From an uncultured Muribaculaceae bacterium (lineage in GTDB: Bacteria; Bacteroidota; Bacteroidia; Bacteroidales; Muribaculaceae), in NCBI GenBank assembly GCA_934636465.1, contig CAKUAR010000001.1, positions 143,395 to 207,394 of the forward strand: 64,000 nt of DNA, read 5' to 3'. The position numbers and the translations under genes are program-made. Positions 8,824-17,505 of this stretch are shown here, one piece after another (position 1 is the first letter of the stretch; every line of letters begins with the position of its first letter). The notes beneath the pieces were generated by a model. That model made no database searches. It saw nothing but the letters and a program-made list of their open reading frames with translations, and was not told the DNA's origin.

Positions 8824-8928
8824 TACGCGTACCTATGGCACGCAGTTTATTGGGGGGCTGATACCCGCGACCGTCGCTGTCGCTCCTCAGTCGTGGGTTA
8901 TGCAGAAACGTGTACCTTCTGTACACTG
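8824..8928. repeat. Dispersed 105-bp hairpin repeat, copy A
   Basis: This segment aligns without gaps to 20823-20927, with about 86 of 105 bases identical by hand count. It contains a 9-bp inverted repeat (ACCCGCGAC, GTCGTGGGT) with one G-T pair, and a smaller one (GTGTAC, GTACAC) near its right end. In the other copy the same positions pair as ACCCACGAC/GTCGTGGGT and GTGTGCC/GGCACAC, so several differences keep the pairing. Frames across it have no protein-like features. It most resembles REP/BIME-type intergenic palindromic elements. Confidence 0.85.
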
Positions 8929-9204
8929 TGCTGCCTTGGTGGAACGTCCCACGTGGATTGTCGTGGCATACAAAAGTGTTATATGTGGCCTTTGGCACAT
9001 TGCCGCTGTGGTGGCATGGGTTGGTGTTGTACGCGTTTGTCTTGGTGGTGGTTGAAAATTAAGTTTCTCGTGTGTGGTGGAGGTGTGGAGGATTGTTGTT
9101 TTTTTGACGGGATAAATGGGTTTAGGGGATTAACAATTTGCATGGCAACGTAATTATTGCGAATTTTGCACACAAATTGTTGAACACTACTTTTTGGGAA
9201 ATCA
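8929..9204. other. GT-rich non-coding stretch behind repeat copy A
   Basis: Down to about 9110 the plus strand is strongly G and T rich and holds further weak hairpins of the kind seen in the repeat (for example ATGTGGCC then GGCACAT near 8980). The part from 9110 to 9204 is AT-rich and should carry the MATE gene's promoter; the best match is a near-consensus GAATTTTG at 9161-9168. I see no gene. Confidence 0.5.
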
Positions 9205-10629
9205 TTGCCTCTTATAAAATCAAATAAAGATGCCCTTTTGGCCTTAATCAGAACTGGGCAGGAATTGACTTTAGGACAACAGTTAAGGCTGACGTTTTTG
9301 CTCAGTTTGCCTGCTGTGCTTGCACAGTTGTCGTCGATAGTGATGCAGTATATTGACGCGTCGATGGTGGGCTGTCTGGGTGCTGACGATTCTGCTTCGA
9401 TAGGACTTGTGTCAACGACGATTTGGCTGTTTGGCGGCATTTGCAGCGCGGCAGCATCGGGTTTCGCCGTGCAGATAGCTCACTTGATGGGCTCATCGAA
9501 AATGGGCGACGCAAGAAACGTGGCACGTCAGGCAATATTGGTGTGTACGGCTTTTGGCTTGATAATGATGTCGCTGGGCATAATGATAAGCGACAATTTG
9601 CCGCATTGGCTTGGCGGAAATGAGAATATAGTGGAGAAAGCGTCGCAATATTTCTTGGTGTTTTCATTTTGTGTTCCGTTTGTGCAGCTGAATTTCTTGG
9701 CTGCGGCTGCGCTGCGCTGTAGCGGCAACATAAAAATACCAAGCATGCTTAACATAATGATGTGTGTGCTCGATGTGATTTTCAATTTCGTGTTCATATT
9801 CGACTCCCACACCATAGATGCTGGACTGCTGACAATATATGTGCCCGGAATGGGGCTTGGCGTGGTGGGTGCGGCTTGGGGAACGGCCGTGTCGGAGGTG
9901 ATTACGTGCTGCACGATGCTCTTTTTCCTGTATTATAAGTCAGGAGAAATGGCCATAGGCAGGTTTAGCGGCAGCTACAAGCCAACTATGCCGACACTGA
10001 AAAAAGCACTGCGCATAGGTCTGCCAATGGGATTGCAAAACATAGTGATGAACACTGCACAGATAGTGTCAACAACTATTGTGGCTCCGCTTGGCAGTGT
10101 GGCTCTTGCAGCCAACTCGTTTGCTATAACAGCCGAAAGTCTGTGTTACATGCCAGGATATGGCATTGCCGAGGCTGCAACCACTCTGGTGGGGCAAAGC
10201 TTTGGCGCAAAGCGGAAGCAACTGACCATAAGTTTTGCTAAAATATCGATTGGCATGGGAATGGCTGTTATGGCCGTTATGGGAGTGGTGCTCTATTTCG
10301 GCGCTTCGACAATGCTTGGAATAATGACTCCAGTGGCCAATGTGGTTAGCATGGGAACGGAGGCTTTGCAGATAGAGGCTTTTGCAGAACCGCTGTTTGG
10401 CGCTTCGATTGTGGCATACGGTGTGTGTGTGGGTGCTGGCGATACTCTTGTGCCGTGCTTGATGAATTTCTTCAGCATGTGGGCTGTGAGGCTCACGCTG
10501 GCGGCCTCGCTTGCGCCTACGCTTGGACTGAAAGGCGTGTGGACCGCAATGTGTGTGGAATTGTGTTTCAGAGGTTGCATATATCTGTATAGGATAAGGT
10601 CGAAGAAATGGCTTAAAAAGATGGGCTGA
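9205..10629 (+). CDS. MATE family multidrug/Na+ efflux transporter
   Basis: 474-residue inner-membrane exporter with about twelve hydrophobic segments in two MatE halves. FLLSLPAVLAQLSSIVMQYIDA opens the first half; LRIGLPMGLQNIVMNTAQ opens the second, near residue 270. Such proteins export cationic compounds in exchange for Na+ or H+. The frame from the upstream stop at 9181 has no ATG before the first membrane helix, so TTG 9205 (MPLIKSNKDALL) is the best available start. The next gene follows after 18 bases on the same strand. Substrate is unknown. Confidence 0.88.
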   Translation: MPLIKSNKDALLALIRTGQELTLGQQLRLTFLLSLPAVLAQLSSIVMQYIDASMVGCLGADDSASIGLVSTTIWLFGGICSAAASGFAVQIAHLMGSSKMGDARNVARQAILVCTAFGLIMMSLGIMISDNLPHWLGGNENIVEKASQYFLVFSFCVPFVQLNFLAAAALRCSGNIKIPSMLNIMMCVLDVIFNFVFIFDSHTIDAGLLTIYVPGMGLGVVGAAWGTAVSEVITCCTMLFFLYYKSGEMAIGRFSGSYKPTMPTLKKALRIGLPMGLQNIVMNTAQIVSTTIVAPLGSVALAANSFAITAESLCYMPGYGIAEAATTLVGQSFGAKRKQLTISFAKISIGMGMAVMAVMGVVLYFGASTMLGIMTPVANVVSMGTEALQIEAFAEPLFGASIVAYGVCVGAGDTLVPCLMNFFSMWAVRLTLAASLAPTLGLKGVWTAMCVELCFRGCIYLYRIRSKKWLKKMG

Positions 10630-10647
10630 AAAAACAGAATTGTTGCG

Positions 10648-11088
10648 GTGACTGGCAGTGGAGATGAAATATCGTTGTTTCCTGACGAGAATGAGTCTTG
10701 TGAGCATTATGAGGCTCAAGACTTAGATGCTTATGCTCCACTTTTTGCACGGCTCGCGGCATCGCCGTTTCGCAGCAAATTTCACTTGAAGCAACGGGAT
10801 TTGGATTACATAAAGCAAAAAGGACTTGCCACAGTGAGGCATCATGCTTGTGACTTTGTGGCCAGACGGCTTGCTCCGGCTGTCATAGCAAATGACGGCA
10901 AGCAGACACCAATGCGTGGCCACCCTGTGTTTTTGGCGCAACATGCAACCGGCTGCTGTTGCCGCGGGTGCTTGCAAAAATGGCATGGAATAGAGAAAGG
11001 TCGTGACCTTACCAGCGAGGAACAGCAGCGTGTGGTGAATGTGCTAATGGCATGGATTGAAAAGGAAATTAGACGCAACGCAAGATGA
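10648..11088 (+). CDS. DUF4186 domain-containing protein
   Basis: 146-residue protein matching DUF4186, a small bacterial family without known function. The conserved core runs from LAASPFRSKFHLKQRDLDYI to the C-terminus and includes the Cys/His-rich HATGCCCRGCLQKWHGI (about residues 98-114), which may bind a metal, followed by the helix EEQQRVVNVLMAWIEKEI. GTG 10648 is taken as start because no ATG occurs before the conserved core. It lies 18 bases after the MATE gene, probably in the same transcript, and ends before a strong bidirectional terminator. Confidence 0.75.
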   Translation: MTGSGDEISLFPDENESCEHYEAQDLDAYAPLFARLAASPFRSKFHLKQRDLDYIKQKGLATVRHHACDFVARRLAPAVIANDGKQTPMRGHPVFLAQHATGCCCRGCLQKWHGIEKGRDLTSEEQQRVVNVLMAWIEKEIRRNAR

Positions 11089-11110
11089 AGTTGCATGAAT
11101 TGTGGAATAA

Positions 11111-11150
11111 AACAAGCCCACGGCAGATTGTGCGTTGCCGTGGGCTTGTT
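11111..11150. terminator. Bidirectional terminator between DUF4186 and nqrF
   Basis: A perfect 15-bp inverted repeat (11111-11125 and 11136-11150) with a ten-base loop lies between convergent genes. On the minus strand it is followed by a T-rich tract (TTGTTTTATT), so it mainly serves the nqr operon. The plus-strand side has only a GT run. Confidence 0.9.
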
Positions 11151-11220
11151 GTGTGTGTTATATATGCATGTGTGTCTGTTGTGACACAAAGCGACGTTTT
11201 CGTCTGTAAAATCTTGTGTT

Positions 11221-12513
11221 TTAGCCGAAATTGTCGAAGTGAATGGATTCGGGGTCAACACCCAGCTTGTCGAGCACGTCCATCACGGTCTTGCTCATCA
11301 TGGCAGGGCCGCACATGTAGTATTCGCAATCTTCTGGGGCTTCGTGATTTTTCAAATAGGTGTCATACATCACTGGAGCCACAAATCCGGCTGTGTACTT
11401 GATGCCAGCGGCATCGGCTTCTGGGTCGGGACGGTCGAGAGCCAAGTGGAAATGAAAATTAGGAAATTCCTTTTCGAGTTCGAGGAAATCGTTGAGATAG
11501 AACACCTCGCTGATGGAACGTGCGCCATAGAAGAAGTGCATCTGTCGGTCGGTGCAGTGCAACGTGCGCGTCATGTGCATGATTTGTGCCCTAAGAGGAG
11601 CCATACCGGCACCACCACCAATCCAAATCATCTCTTTCTTGGAATTGAATATGGGGTGGAAGTCGCCATAAGGGCCACTCATTATGACCTTGTCGCCTGG
11701 CTTGAGGGTAAAAATGTATGACGAGGCAATGCCAGGCATAACGTCTTGGAAACCCACTTGTGGCTTTGGCTTGAATGGCGGGGTGGCAATTCTGACGGTG
11801 AGCATGAAGCGGTCGCCCTCGGCAGGATAGTTGGCCATAGAATAGGCTCTAACCGTTGGCTCGGTGTTCTTGCACTTGAGCGAGAACATGTTGAACTTTT
11901 TCCAGATAGGCAAGTATTTGTCGCCAATAGAGGCTTTGTCAATGTCTTTGTCATAATCCATCTCGAAAGCAGGAATACGAATTTGTGCATAGCTGCCTGG
12001 AATGAAGTCCATGTGCTCGCCCTCTGGCAAGGCAACGATAAGCTCCTTGATGAACGATGAAACATTATTGTTGCTCACAACAGTACATTCATATTCCTTG
12101 ATGTCGAGAACAGAGTCGGGGACTTGAATGTCGAGGTTGTCTTTGACCTTGACTTGGCAGCTAAGGCGCCAATGGTCGTTTTGCTCCTTGTGGCTGAAAT
12201 GAACGGCCTCGGTGGGAAGAATGTCGCCACCGCCCTTGAGCACCTGCACCTTGCACTGGCCACATGAGCCTTTGCCGCCGCATGCGCTGCTGACCATGAT
12301 GCCTTGGTCGTGGAGCGTGGTTAGCAAAGACGAGCCTGTGTTGACATCGAGAATTTTCTTTCCGTTATTGACATTAATCTTGACGGAGCCAGATGCCACG
12401 AGATAGTGCTTGGCCACCAGGAGAATGACCACCAAAAGCAGGGTCACAATCAGAAATATGACTGCACTTGCGCAAATGGTCAGGTTTTGAGTGTTTAGTA
12501 ATATCTTATCCAT
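11221..12513 (-). CDS. nqrF: Na+-NQR subunit F (NADH dehydrogenase, Fe-S/FAD)
   Basis: 430-residue electron-input subunit of Na+-translocating NADH:quinone oxidoreductase. Order: one N-terminal membrane helix (about 12-34); a 2Fe-2S ferredoxin domain with Cys78, Cys84, Cys87 and Cys119 (SACGGKGSCGQCKVQ, then RLSCQ); an FAD domain with RAYSMANYP; and an NADH domain with IGGGAGMAPLRAQ and a C-terminal DNFG. It takes electrons from NADH and passes them to the FMN subunits. It is the last gene of nqrABCDEF, 12 bases after nqrE. Length is slightly above the usual 408-420. Confidence 0.98.
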   Translation of the reverse strand: MDKILLNTQNLTICASAVIFLIVTLLLVVILLVAKHYLVASGSVKINVNNGKKILDVNTGSSLLTTLHDQGIMVSSACGGKGSCGQCKVQVLKGGGDILPTEAVHFSHKEQNDHWRLSCQVKVKDNLDIQVPDSVLDIKEYECTVVSNNNVSSFIKELIVALPEGEHMDFIPGSYAQIRIPAFEMDYDKDIDKASIGDKYLPIWKKFNMFSLKCKNTEPTVRAYSMANYPAEGDRFMLTVRIATPPFKPKPQVGFQDVMPGIASSYIFTLKPGDKVIMSGPYGDFHPIFNSKKEMIWIGGGAGMAPLRAQIMHMTRTLHCTDRQMHFFYGARSISEVFYLNDFLELEKEFPNFHFHLALDRPDPEADAAGIKYTAGFVAPVMYDTYLKNHEAPEDCEYYMCGPAMMSKTVMDVLDKLGVDPESIHFDNFG

Positions 12514-12525
12514 GATGTGTGTAAA

Positions 12526-13140
12526 TCATAATTTGATGCCCATGAAGCTCATGAAGGCAATGCCCATTAAACCAGTGATGATGAATGTAATGCCGATGCC
12601 CTTGAGGCCGGCAGGAACATTGCTGTAAGACAACTTTTCGCGTATGGCAGCCAGGCCAACAATGGCGAGAAGCCAGCCTATGCCGGAGCCTGCGCCATAG
12701 ACGGTGGCTGTGAGGCAAGAGCCGAAGTCGCGCTGCTGCATGAATAAGGCTCCACCCAGAATTGCGCAGTTGACGGCGATGAGCGGCAAGAAAATGCCGA
12801 GTTGATTGTAAAGCTTTGGAGAGTATTTCTCAACAGCCATCTCAACCAGCTGTGTGGCCGATGCAATGACGGCAATGAACATGATTAGGCCCAAAAAACT
12901 TAAATCGACAGATGCCAATGATGGACTGAGCCATGCGAGTGCTCCAGGCTGCAAGATGTAGGTGTCGAGAAGATAGTTGAGCGGTAGTGTGACGATGAGC
13001 ATGAACGTTACAGCCACACCCAGGCCAAATGCGGTCTTGACATTTTTGGAAACGGCCAAGAACGAGCACATTCCCAAAAAGTAAGAGAATATCATGTTGT
13101 CGATGAATATCGACTTGACGAATAAATTCAATTCTTCCAT
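12526..13140 (-). CDS. nqrE: Na+-NQR subunit E
   Basis: 204-residue integral membrane subunit of Na+-NQR with six predicted helices, homologous to NqrD and RnfA. It starts [33 protein letters not shown]; the conserved Cys-containing helices (for example [16 protein letters not shown]) lie in the Fe-S and Na+ path region between NqrD and NqrE. It lies 19 bases after nqrD and 12 before nqrF, in one operon. Confidence 0.97.
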   Translation of the reverse strand: MEELNLFVKSIFIDNMIFSYFLGMCSFLAVSKNVKTAFGLGVAVTFMLIVTLPLNYLLDTYILQPGALAWLSPSLASVDLSFLGLIMFIAVIASATQLVEMAVEKYSPKLYNQLGIFLPLIAVNCAILGGALFMQQRDFGSCLTATVYGAGSGIGWLLAIVGLAAIREKLSYSNVPAGLKGIGITFIITGLMGIAFMSFMGIKL

Positions 13141-13159
13141 TTTGATTGAGGTTTAATGG

Positions 13160-13783
13160 TTATTTTTCTTGAAGCTCCTTGTTGCGTGAGCGATGAACCC
13201 AGATGATGCAAGCCACGGTGATGAGAGCCATAGGCGGCAAAATCATGAGTCCGTTGTTTTGATAGCCCATATCGTAGAGAGCCTGTGGCACCACGGCATA
13301 GCCAAGAATGGTGCCGGAGCCAAGCAACTCGCGGAAGAAAGCGACAATGATGAGAATTATGGCGTAGCCAAGACCGTTGCCGATGCCGTCGAGAAAAGCC
13401 GGCCAAGGGCGGTGGCTCAATGCAAAGGCCTCAAGACGACCCATAAGAATACAGTTGGTGATTATGAGTCCGATGAACACCGATAGCTGCTTGCTGACGT
13501 CGTAGTCGTAGGCAATGAGGAACTGCTGCACGATGATAACGAGAGCGGCTACCACCACCAACTGCACAATGATGCGAATAGTGGAAGGAATGGTCTTGCG
13601 AATGAGAGAGATGATGACATTGGAAAAGGCAAGAACCGCTGTGACTGACAAACCCATCACGATGGCTGGCTTGAGGCTTGCCGTGACAGCCAGGGTGGAG
13701 CAGATGCCGAGAATCTGGACGAGAACCGGGTTGTCCTTGGATAAAGGATTGAACAGGGCCTCTTTATTAAATTTTGAAATCAT
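13160..13783 (-). CDS. nqrD: Na+-NQR subunit D
   Basis: 207-residue membrane subunit with six helices, homologous to NqrE. ATG at 13783 (MISKFNKEALFNPLSKDNPVLVQILGICSTLAVTA) is chosen because it matches the family N-terminus; a longer frame upstream runs through nqrC coding sequence and has no membrane character. FIGLIITNCILMGRLEAFAL carries the conserved Cys. The gene starts 25 bases after nqrC. Confidence 0.97.
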   Translation of the reverse strand: MISKFNKEALFNPLSKDNPVLVQILGICSTLAVTASLKPAIVMGLSVTAVLAFSNVIISLIRKTIPSTIRIIVQLVVVAALVIIVQQFLIAYDYDVSKQLSVFIGLIITNCILMGRLEAFALSHRPWPAFLDGIGNGLGYAIILIIVAFFRELLGSGTILGYAVVPQALYDMGYQNNGLMILPPMALITVACIIWVHRSRNKELQEK

Positions 13784-13808
13784 ATTCTGATAATTAAATA
13801 AACTCAAA

Positions 13809-14531
13809 TTAATTATTGCTCTGCTGAGCGTTGACTTTCTGGAGGAAGCGGTCGTAGCACTTGAGGCAGTCGTGAAGCATTGACTGCACGCCGCGGCTTG
13901 TGATGGTGGCACCAGATATGGCGTCAACGTAGTCGGCACCATCGGTGCTTTTTTGTCCTTTTTTCAGCACATCAACTGACTTGAACGTGCCGTCTTTGAA
14001 CAACTGTTTGCCCACGAAACGCTGCTGGAAGTCGGCATCAGTGATGCGTGCGCCAAGGCCTGGCGTTTCGCTTGCGTGTGAGTAGGAAGTGCCATAGATG
14101 GTACTTCCGTCGGCGTTGACCGCAACGTAGCCCCAAATGGCTCCCCACAGGCCTGCGCCATAGACGGGGAGAATGTATTTCGTGCCGTCGGTGGTGCTAC
14201 ACACATACACCGGCAGCTTGCGTTGGGCAGAGTCGAGCTTCACGTTGCTCTTCATGTCGATGTTGAAAGCTGAATTTTCAGCAGAGTCAATGACGTTGCC
14301 GTCGGCATTGACCAAAAACTGCTTGACGATGTGCTCTGTGAAGAGTGACTTGACATTGCTGTCGTCGGCACTTATGTTGAGTGCGCTTAGAATTTGTTTA
14401 CGCTTGTCGTTGGCAATGTTTTCGTCTTGAGTGGGTTTTAATGCCATATATACAAAGGCCAAAACTGTGCCTACGAGCAATACCATGATTGCCGAGTAGA
14501 TTATTTGATAGGAGTTGCTATTCTTGTTCAT
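13809..14531 (-). CDS. nqrC: Na+-NQR subunit C (covalent FMN)
   Basis: 240-residue subunit with one N-terminal membrane helix (about 8-31) and a periplasmic FMN-binding domain. FMN is joined by a phosphoester bond to Thr209 in the motif DAISGATITSRG, as in the NqrC/RnfG family. GLWGAIWGYVAV near residue 127 is also characteristic. ATG 14531 (MNKNSNSYQ) is the start; the longer frame overlaps nqrB out of register. Gap to nqrB is seven bases. Confidence 0.97.
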   Translation of the reverse strand: MNKNSNSYQIIYSAIMVLLVGTVLAFVYMALKPTQDENIANDKRKQILSALNISADDSNVKSLFTEHIVKQFLVNADGNVIDSAENSAFNIDMKSNVKLDSAQRKLPVYVCSTTDGTKYILPVYGAGLWGAIWGYVAVNADGSTIYGTSYSHASETPGLGARITDADFQQRFVGKQLFKDGTFKSVDVLKKGQKSTDGADYVDAISGATITSRGVQSMLHDCLKCYDRFLQKVNAQQSNN

Positions 14532-14538
14532 GACCTTT

Positions 14539-15759
14539 TTACTGTTTAGATTGATTTGCTGATTGGGCGCGCTTGAGGCGGCGCTTGATGTTGGAGTTAA
14601 CAACACAGTAGTCGATGAGAGGCGCAAACGCGTTCATGAAGAGCACTGCGAGCATGGCACCCTCGGGGTAGCCGCCATTGTAGATGCGAATGAGAATGGC
14701 GAGAACACCGGTAAGGAAACCATAGATGAACTGGCCAGTTTTTGTTCTGGCGCCAGTGACGGGGTCGGTGGCCATGAACACGGCTGCAAAGGCAAATCCG
14801 CCAAGACAAAGCTGCTCAAGCGGAGAAAGCAATGAGGCCGGATAGGTGGCCGACGGCAATGCGTGGGCTATGCTGGCCATGACGAAACCGCCAACAAACA
14901 CCGAAAGCATCACACGCCATGAAGCTACACCTGAAAAGAGCAGAATGGCTGCACCAATCAAGATGCAGAGGGTGGAGGTCTCGCCTGGAGAGCCTGCTAT
15001 GAAACCAAAGAACGAATCGAGGGCAGACAGGGGAGTGCCGTCGATTGCCGTTATGTGGAGCGACGATGACACGTTGGTGGCAACCTGGCCGAGCGGAGTG
15101 GCACCGGAGAAGCCGTCGATGAGCTGTCCGCAGCCGAAACTAAATGCGTCGTCGGTCTTGACAAACACGCTGTCGCCACTCATTTTAGAGGGATAGGAGA
15201 AGAACAGAAATGCTCGTGTGATTAGAGCAACGTTGAAAATGTTCATTCCTGTGCCGCCAAAGACCTCTTTTGCAAAAATCACGGCGAAAGCTGTGGCCAG
15301 CGCTGTCATCCACAAAGGTGTGTTGATGGGCACAATAAGTGGAATCAGAATGCCGGTTACGAGGAAGCCCTCTTGGATTTCCTCATGTTTTATTTGGGCA
15401 GCGATGAACTCAATGCCAAGGCCAACCACATAGCTGACCACAATTACAGGCAACATTGACAAAAGTCCGAACCAGAACTTTGACAGCCAGCACACGGAGC
15501 CTTGCCCTATGGCCAGAAAATGCTGATAGCCGATGTTGTACATGGCAAACAGCAAGCATGGCAGAAGCGCAACGACAACCGTAATCATAGTGCGCTTCAG
15601 GTCGTTGCTGTCGTGAATGTTGGTACCAGAATGAGAGGTGTCGTTGGGAGTGAAAAGAAACGACTCAAAGCCGTCGTAAACCGATTGCAGTTTTGCAAAC
15701 CGGCCACCGCTGTGGAACTGCGGTCGTATCTTGTTCAAATAATTTCTTAAGAATTTCAC
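14539..15759 (-). CDS. nqrB: Na+-NQR subunit B (covalent FMN)
   Basis: 406-residue integral membrane subunit that carries a second covalent FMN, on Thr221 of DGFSGATPLGQVA, and forms much of the Na+ channel and quinone region. About ten membrane helices are visible, with EIQEGFLVTGILIPLIVP and GGTGMNIFNVALITRAFLFF as family segments. The length is typical. It lies 48 bases after nqrA and seven before nqrC. Confidence 0.98.
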   Translation of the reverse strand: MKFLRNYLNKIRPQFHSGGRFAKLQSVYDGFESFLFTPNDTSHSGTNIHDSNDLKRTMITVVVALLPCLLFAMYNIGYQHFLAIGQGSVCWLSKFWFGLLSMLPVIVVSYVVGLGIEFIAAQIKHEEIQEGFLVTGILIPLIVPINTPLWMTALATAFAVIFAKEVFGGTGMNIFNVALITRAFLFFSYPSKMSGDSVFVKTDDAFSFGCGQLIDGFSGATPLGQVATNVSSSLHITAIDGTPLSALDSFFGFIAGSPGETSTLCILIGAAILLFSGVASWRVMLSVFVGGFVMASIAHALPSATYPASLLSPLEQLCLGGFAFAAVFMATDPVTGARTKTGQFIYGFLTGVLAILIRIYNGGYPEGAMLAVLFMNAFAPLIDYCVVNSNIKRRLKRAQSANQSKQ

Positions 15760-15807
15760 TGTTGTTACATTGTTAAGTAGTTTAACGATATGTTGTCATT
15801 TGCGGCA

Positions 15808-17142
15808 TCAAGACATTTCTTTGCGAAGTTTGTTGAGACCGTCGCGGACGATGTCTTGCAAATGAAGTTTTGACGTGTCGGCGTATTCTGCCAGTGCGAA
15901 ATCTTCTGGTGCCACCTCGTAGATGCCGAGTTGCTCCATTTTGTCGATGTCGAAGGCGAGAATTGCCTTGATGAGATATTCGGCATAGATGTCCATGGGC
16001 AGCATGCGGTCGTACTCACCGCTCATGACTATGGCACGCTCAGAACCGTTGAACTTGGCATCGAGGTTCAAGTTGCGGCTGAATTTGCCGAACAGCCAAC
16101 TCGTGAAATCGTGATAGATGCTGAATTTCTTGGGGCTGAGAGACGCCCAACCCATAAATTCGTCTTTCTTGATGATTTCGGGAATTACGGTGACTTGGCG
16201 GAACGGGAAACGCAGGTAGCGGTCGATTGATGCAGGTGTGCCGGTGAGCACATTGCCACAGATGATGCGTTTCGGTGTCTCGGAGTCAGATAGGCAGCCT
16301 TGCAGCAGCGATGCAAGCGAGCAGCCAGCCGTGGCACGGACATATTGGGGGGCGTTGACCTCGGCTCCGGTTATTGCCACAAGGGTGGAGTAGTCAACGG
16401 TGCCGGTGGTGAACAGTGTGCCTATTTTAAGTAGTGTGACGATGTCGAGAGTCCAAACCGCTTCGCCTTTGTTGACAGGAATGGTGTTGGCAATCTGCAC
16501 GCCCACGTTGCCGGCAGGGTGTGGTCCATAGAAAACATTGGTGATTGCGCCCTTTAACTCGATTTTGCTTTCGGGGCGGCAACCAAGATACACACGTCCG
16601 CTTGTGAGAGTGTCGAGCACAGCCACAGCCTTTTCGAGAATGTCGCGCTTGCCCTTGACGTAGAGATAGAGGTCGGGCGCAAGCGGGGCAGAGTCGAAAC
16701 ATGTGACGAATATGTCACGAGGCTTGGTGTCGGGACGCGGCACAATGTCGTAGGGGCGCTGGCGAAGAGCTGCCCACAAGCCCGACTGCAGAAGAATATC
16801 GGCAGGGGCACTGCTTTGGGTGTCGAAACTTACTGGGGTGGTGGCATCGTTTTTCTCTATTACCACCGCTTCGATTTTGCGTCTTTCACCACGGACGATA
16901 TCCTTAATTGTGCCGCCGACGGGTGAGGTTATCTTGATAGACTCAAAGTCCTTGTCGTGGAAAATCGGCTCGCCAGTCGCCACGGTGTCGCCAACCCTTT
17001 TTTCCATGCGTGGCGATATGCCAGGGTAATCATCGGGAATAATCGCATAGATGGAGCATGGGTTTTCGTTTCTAATGGCGTTTGACTGGATTTTGCCTTT
17101 GAGGTCGATGTCAAGTCCTTTTTTTAGTTTTATTATTGCCAT
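15808..17142 (-). CDS. nqrA: Na+-NQR subunit A
   Basis: 444-residue cytoplasmic-side subunit, first gene of nqrABCDEF. It starts MAIIKLKKGLDIDLKGKI and has the barrel-sandwich segment ISPRMEKRVGDTVATGEPIF and the later YLGCRPESKIELKGAITNVFYGPHPAGNVGVQI typical of NqrA. It contacts the quinone pathway. A consensus promoter box lies 25-32 bases upstream. The operon couples NADH oxidation to Na+ export, which fits an anaerobic or microaerobic Bacteroidales energy metabolism with fumarate respiration. Confidence 0.97.
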   Translation of the reverse strand: MAIIKLKKGLDIDLKGKIQSNAIRNENPCSIYAIIPDDYPGISPRMEKRVGDTVATGEPIFHDKDFESIKITSPVGGTIKDIVRGERRKIEAVVIEKNDATTPVSFDTQSSAPADILLQSGLWAALRQRPYDIVPRPDTKPRDIFVTCFDSAPLAPDLYLYVKGKRDILEKAVAVLDTLTSGRVYLGCRPESKIELKGAITNVFYGPHPAGNVGVQIANTIPVNKGEAVWTLDIVTLLKIGTLFTTGTVDYSTLVAITGAEVNAPQYVRATAGCSLASLLQGCLSDSETPKRIICGNVLTGTPASIDRYLRFPFRQVTVIPEIIKKDEFMGWASLSPKKFSIYHDFTSWLFGKFSRNLNLDAKFNGSERAIVMSGEYDRMLPMDIYAEYLIKAILAFDIDKMEQLGIYEVAPEDFALAEYADTSKLHLQDIVRDGLNKLRKEMS

Positions 17143-17166
17143 AAGTTAATTGTTATGCTATTAATG

Positions 17167-17174
17167 CAAAGATA
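17167..17174 (-). promoter_or_regulatory. -7 promoter box for nqrABCDEF
   Basis: On the minus strand this reads TATCTTTG followed by C, a strong match to the Bacteroidota -7 box, 25 bases upstream of the nqrA start. The implied transcript leader is short (about 20 bases). Confidence 0.6.
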
Positions 17175-17358
17175 TACATAAATTCAATAAGATGAAAAAT
17201 TTTGGAAGCGTAAAAACCAAGAGCCATTGAGGTGGTGCGGAATGGCGGCAATGTGGCGGCGGCGCAGTGACAGATTGAAGCCAAAAGTTGAATTTGAGCA
17301 AAGAAAAAGCGGCTTGTGTGTCATTGTGATTAAATTTTTAGAAAATGACAAGCTTGCG
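17175..17358. other. Divergent intergenic region, nqrA / exbB
   Basis: The region between the two opposed promoters holds no gene. It includes a short stretch rich in GGCGGC (near 17240-17265) that could form a weak hairpin; I see no recognised operator. Confidence 0.4.
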
Positions 17359-17389
17359 TTGTATTATTGAAATAAATGTAATAAATTTG
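17359..17389 (+). promoter_or_regulatory. Promoter for the exbB-exbD-tonB cluster
   Basis: TTG at 17359-17361 lies 20 bases before TAAATTTG at 17382-17389, the Bacteroidota -33/-7 spacing. The expected transcript start is about 110 bases before exbB. Confidence 0.65.
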
Positions 17390-17505
17390 CCTTTGCTTTT
17401 AGTGTAGGGTGGACTCTTTGCGAAAGCAATGAGTGAAAACATCAGGATATTAATTATAGTTTTATAAATAAATTATCAATTTTTAAACAACAATTTAATT
17501 AAATT

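Noticed and set aside
8774..9153. Open frames across repeat copy A (93 and 115 codons), and the similar 87-codon frame at 20797-21060 over copy B
   Set aside because: They include the terminator hairpin and the palindromes, are low-complexity Val/Gly/Cys/Trp, and the two copies do not keep a common protein: differences follow hairpin pairing, not codon positions.
16900..17142. Minus and plus small frames around the nqrA start
   Set aside because: All overlap the conserved nqrA coding sequence and carry no recognisable domain.
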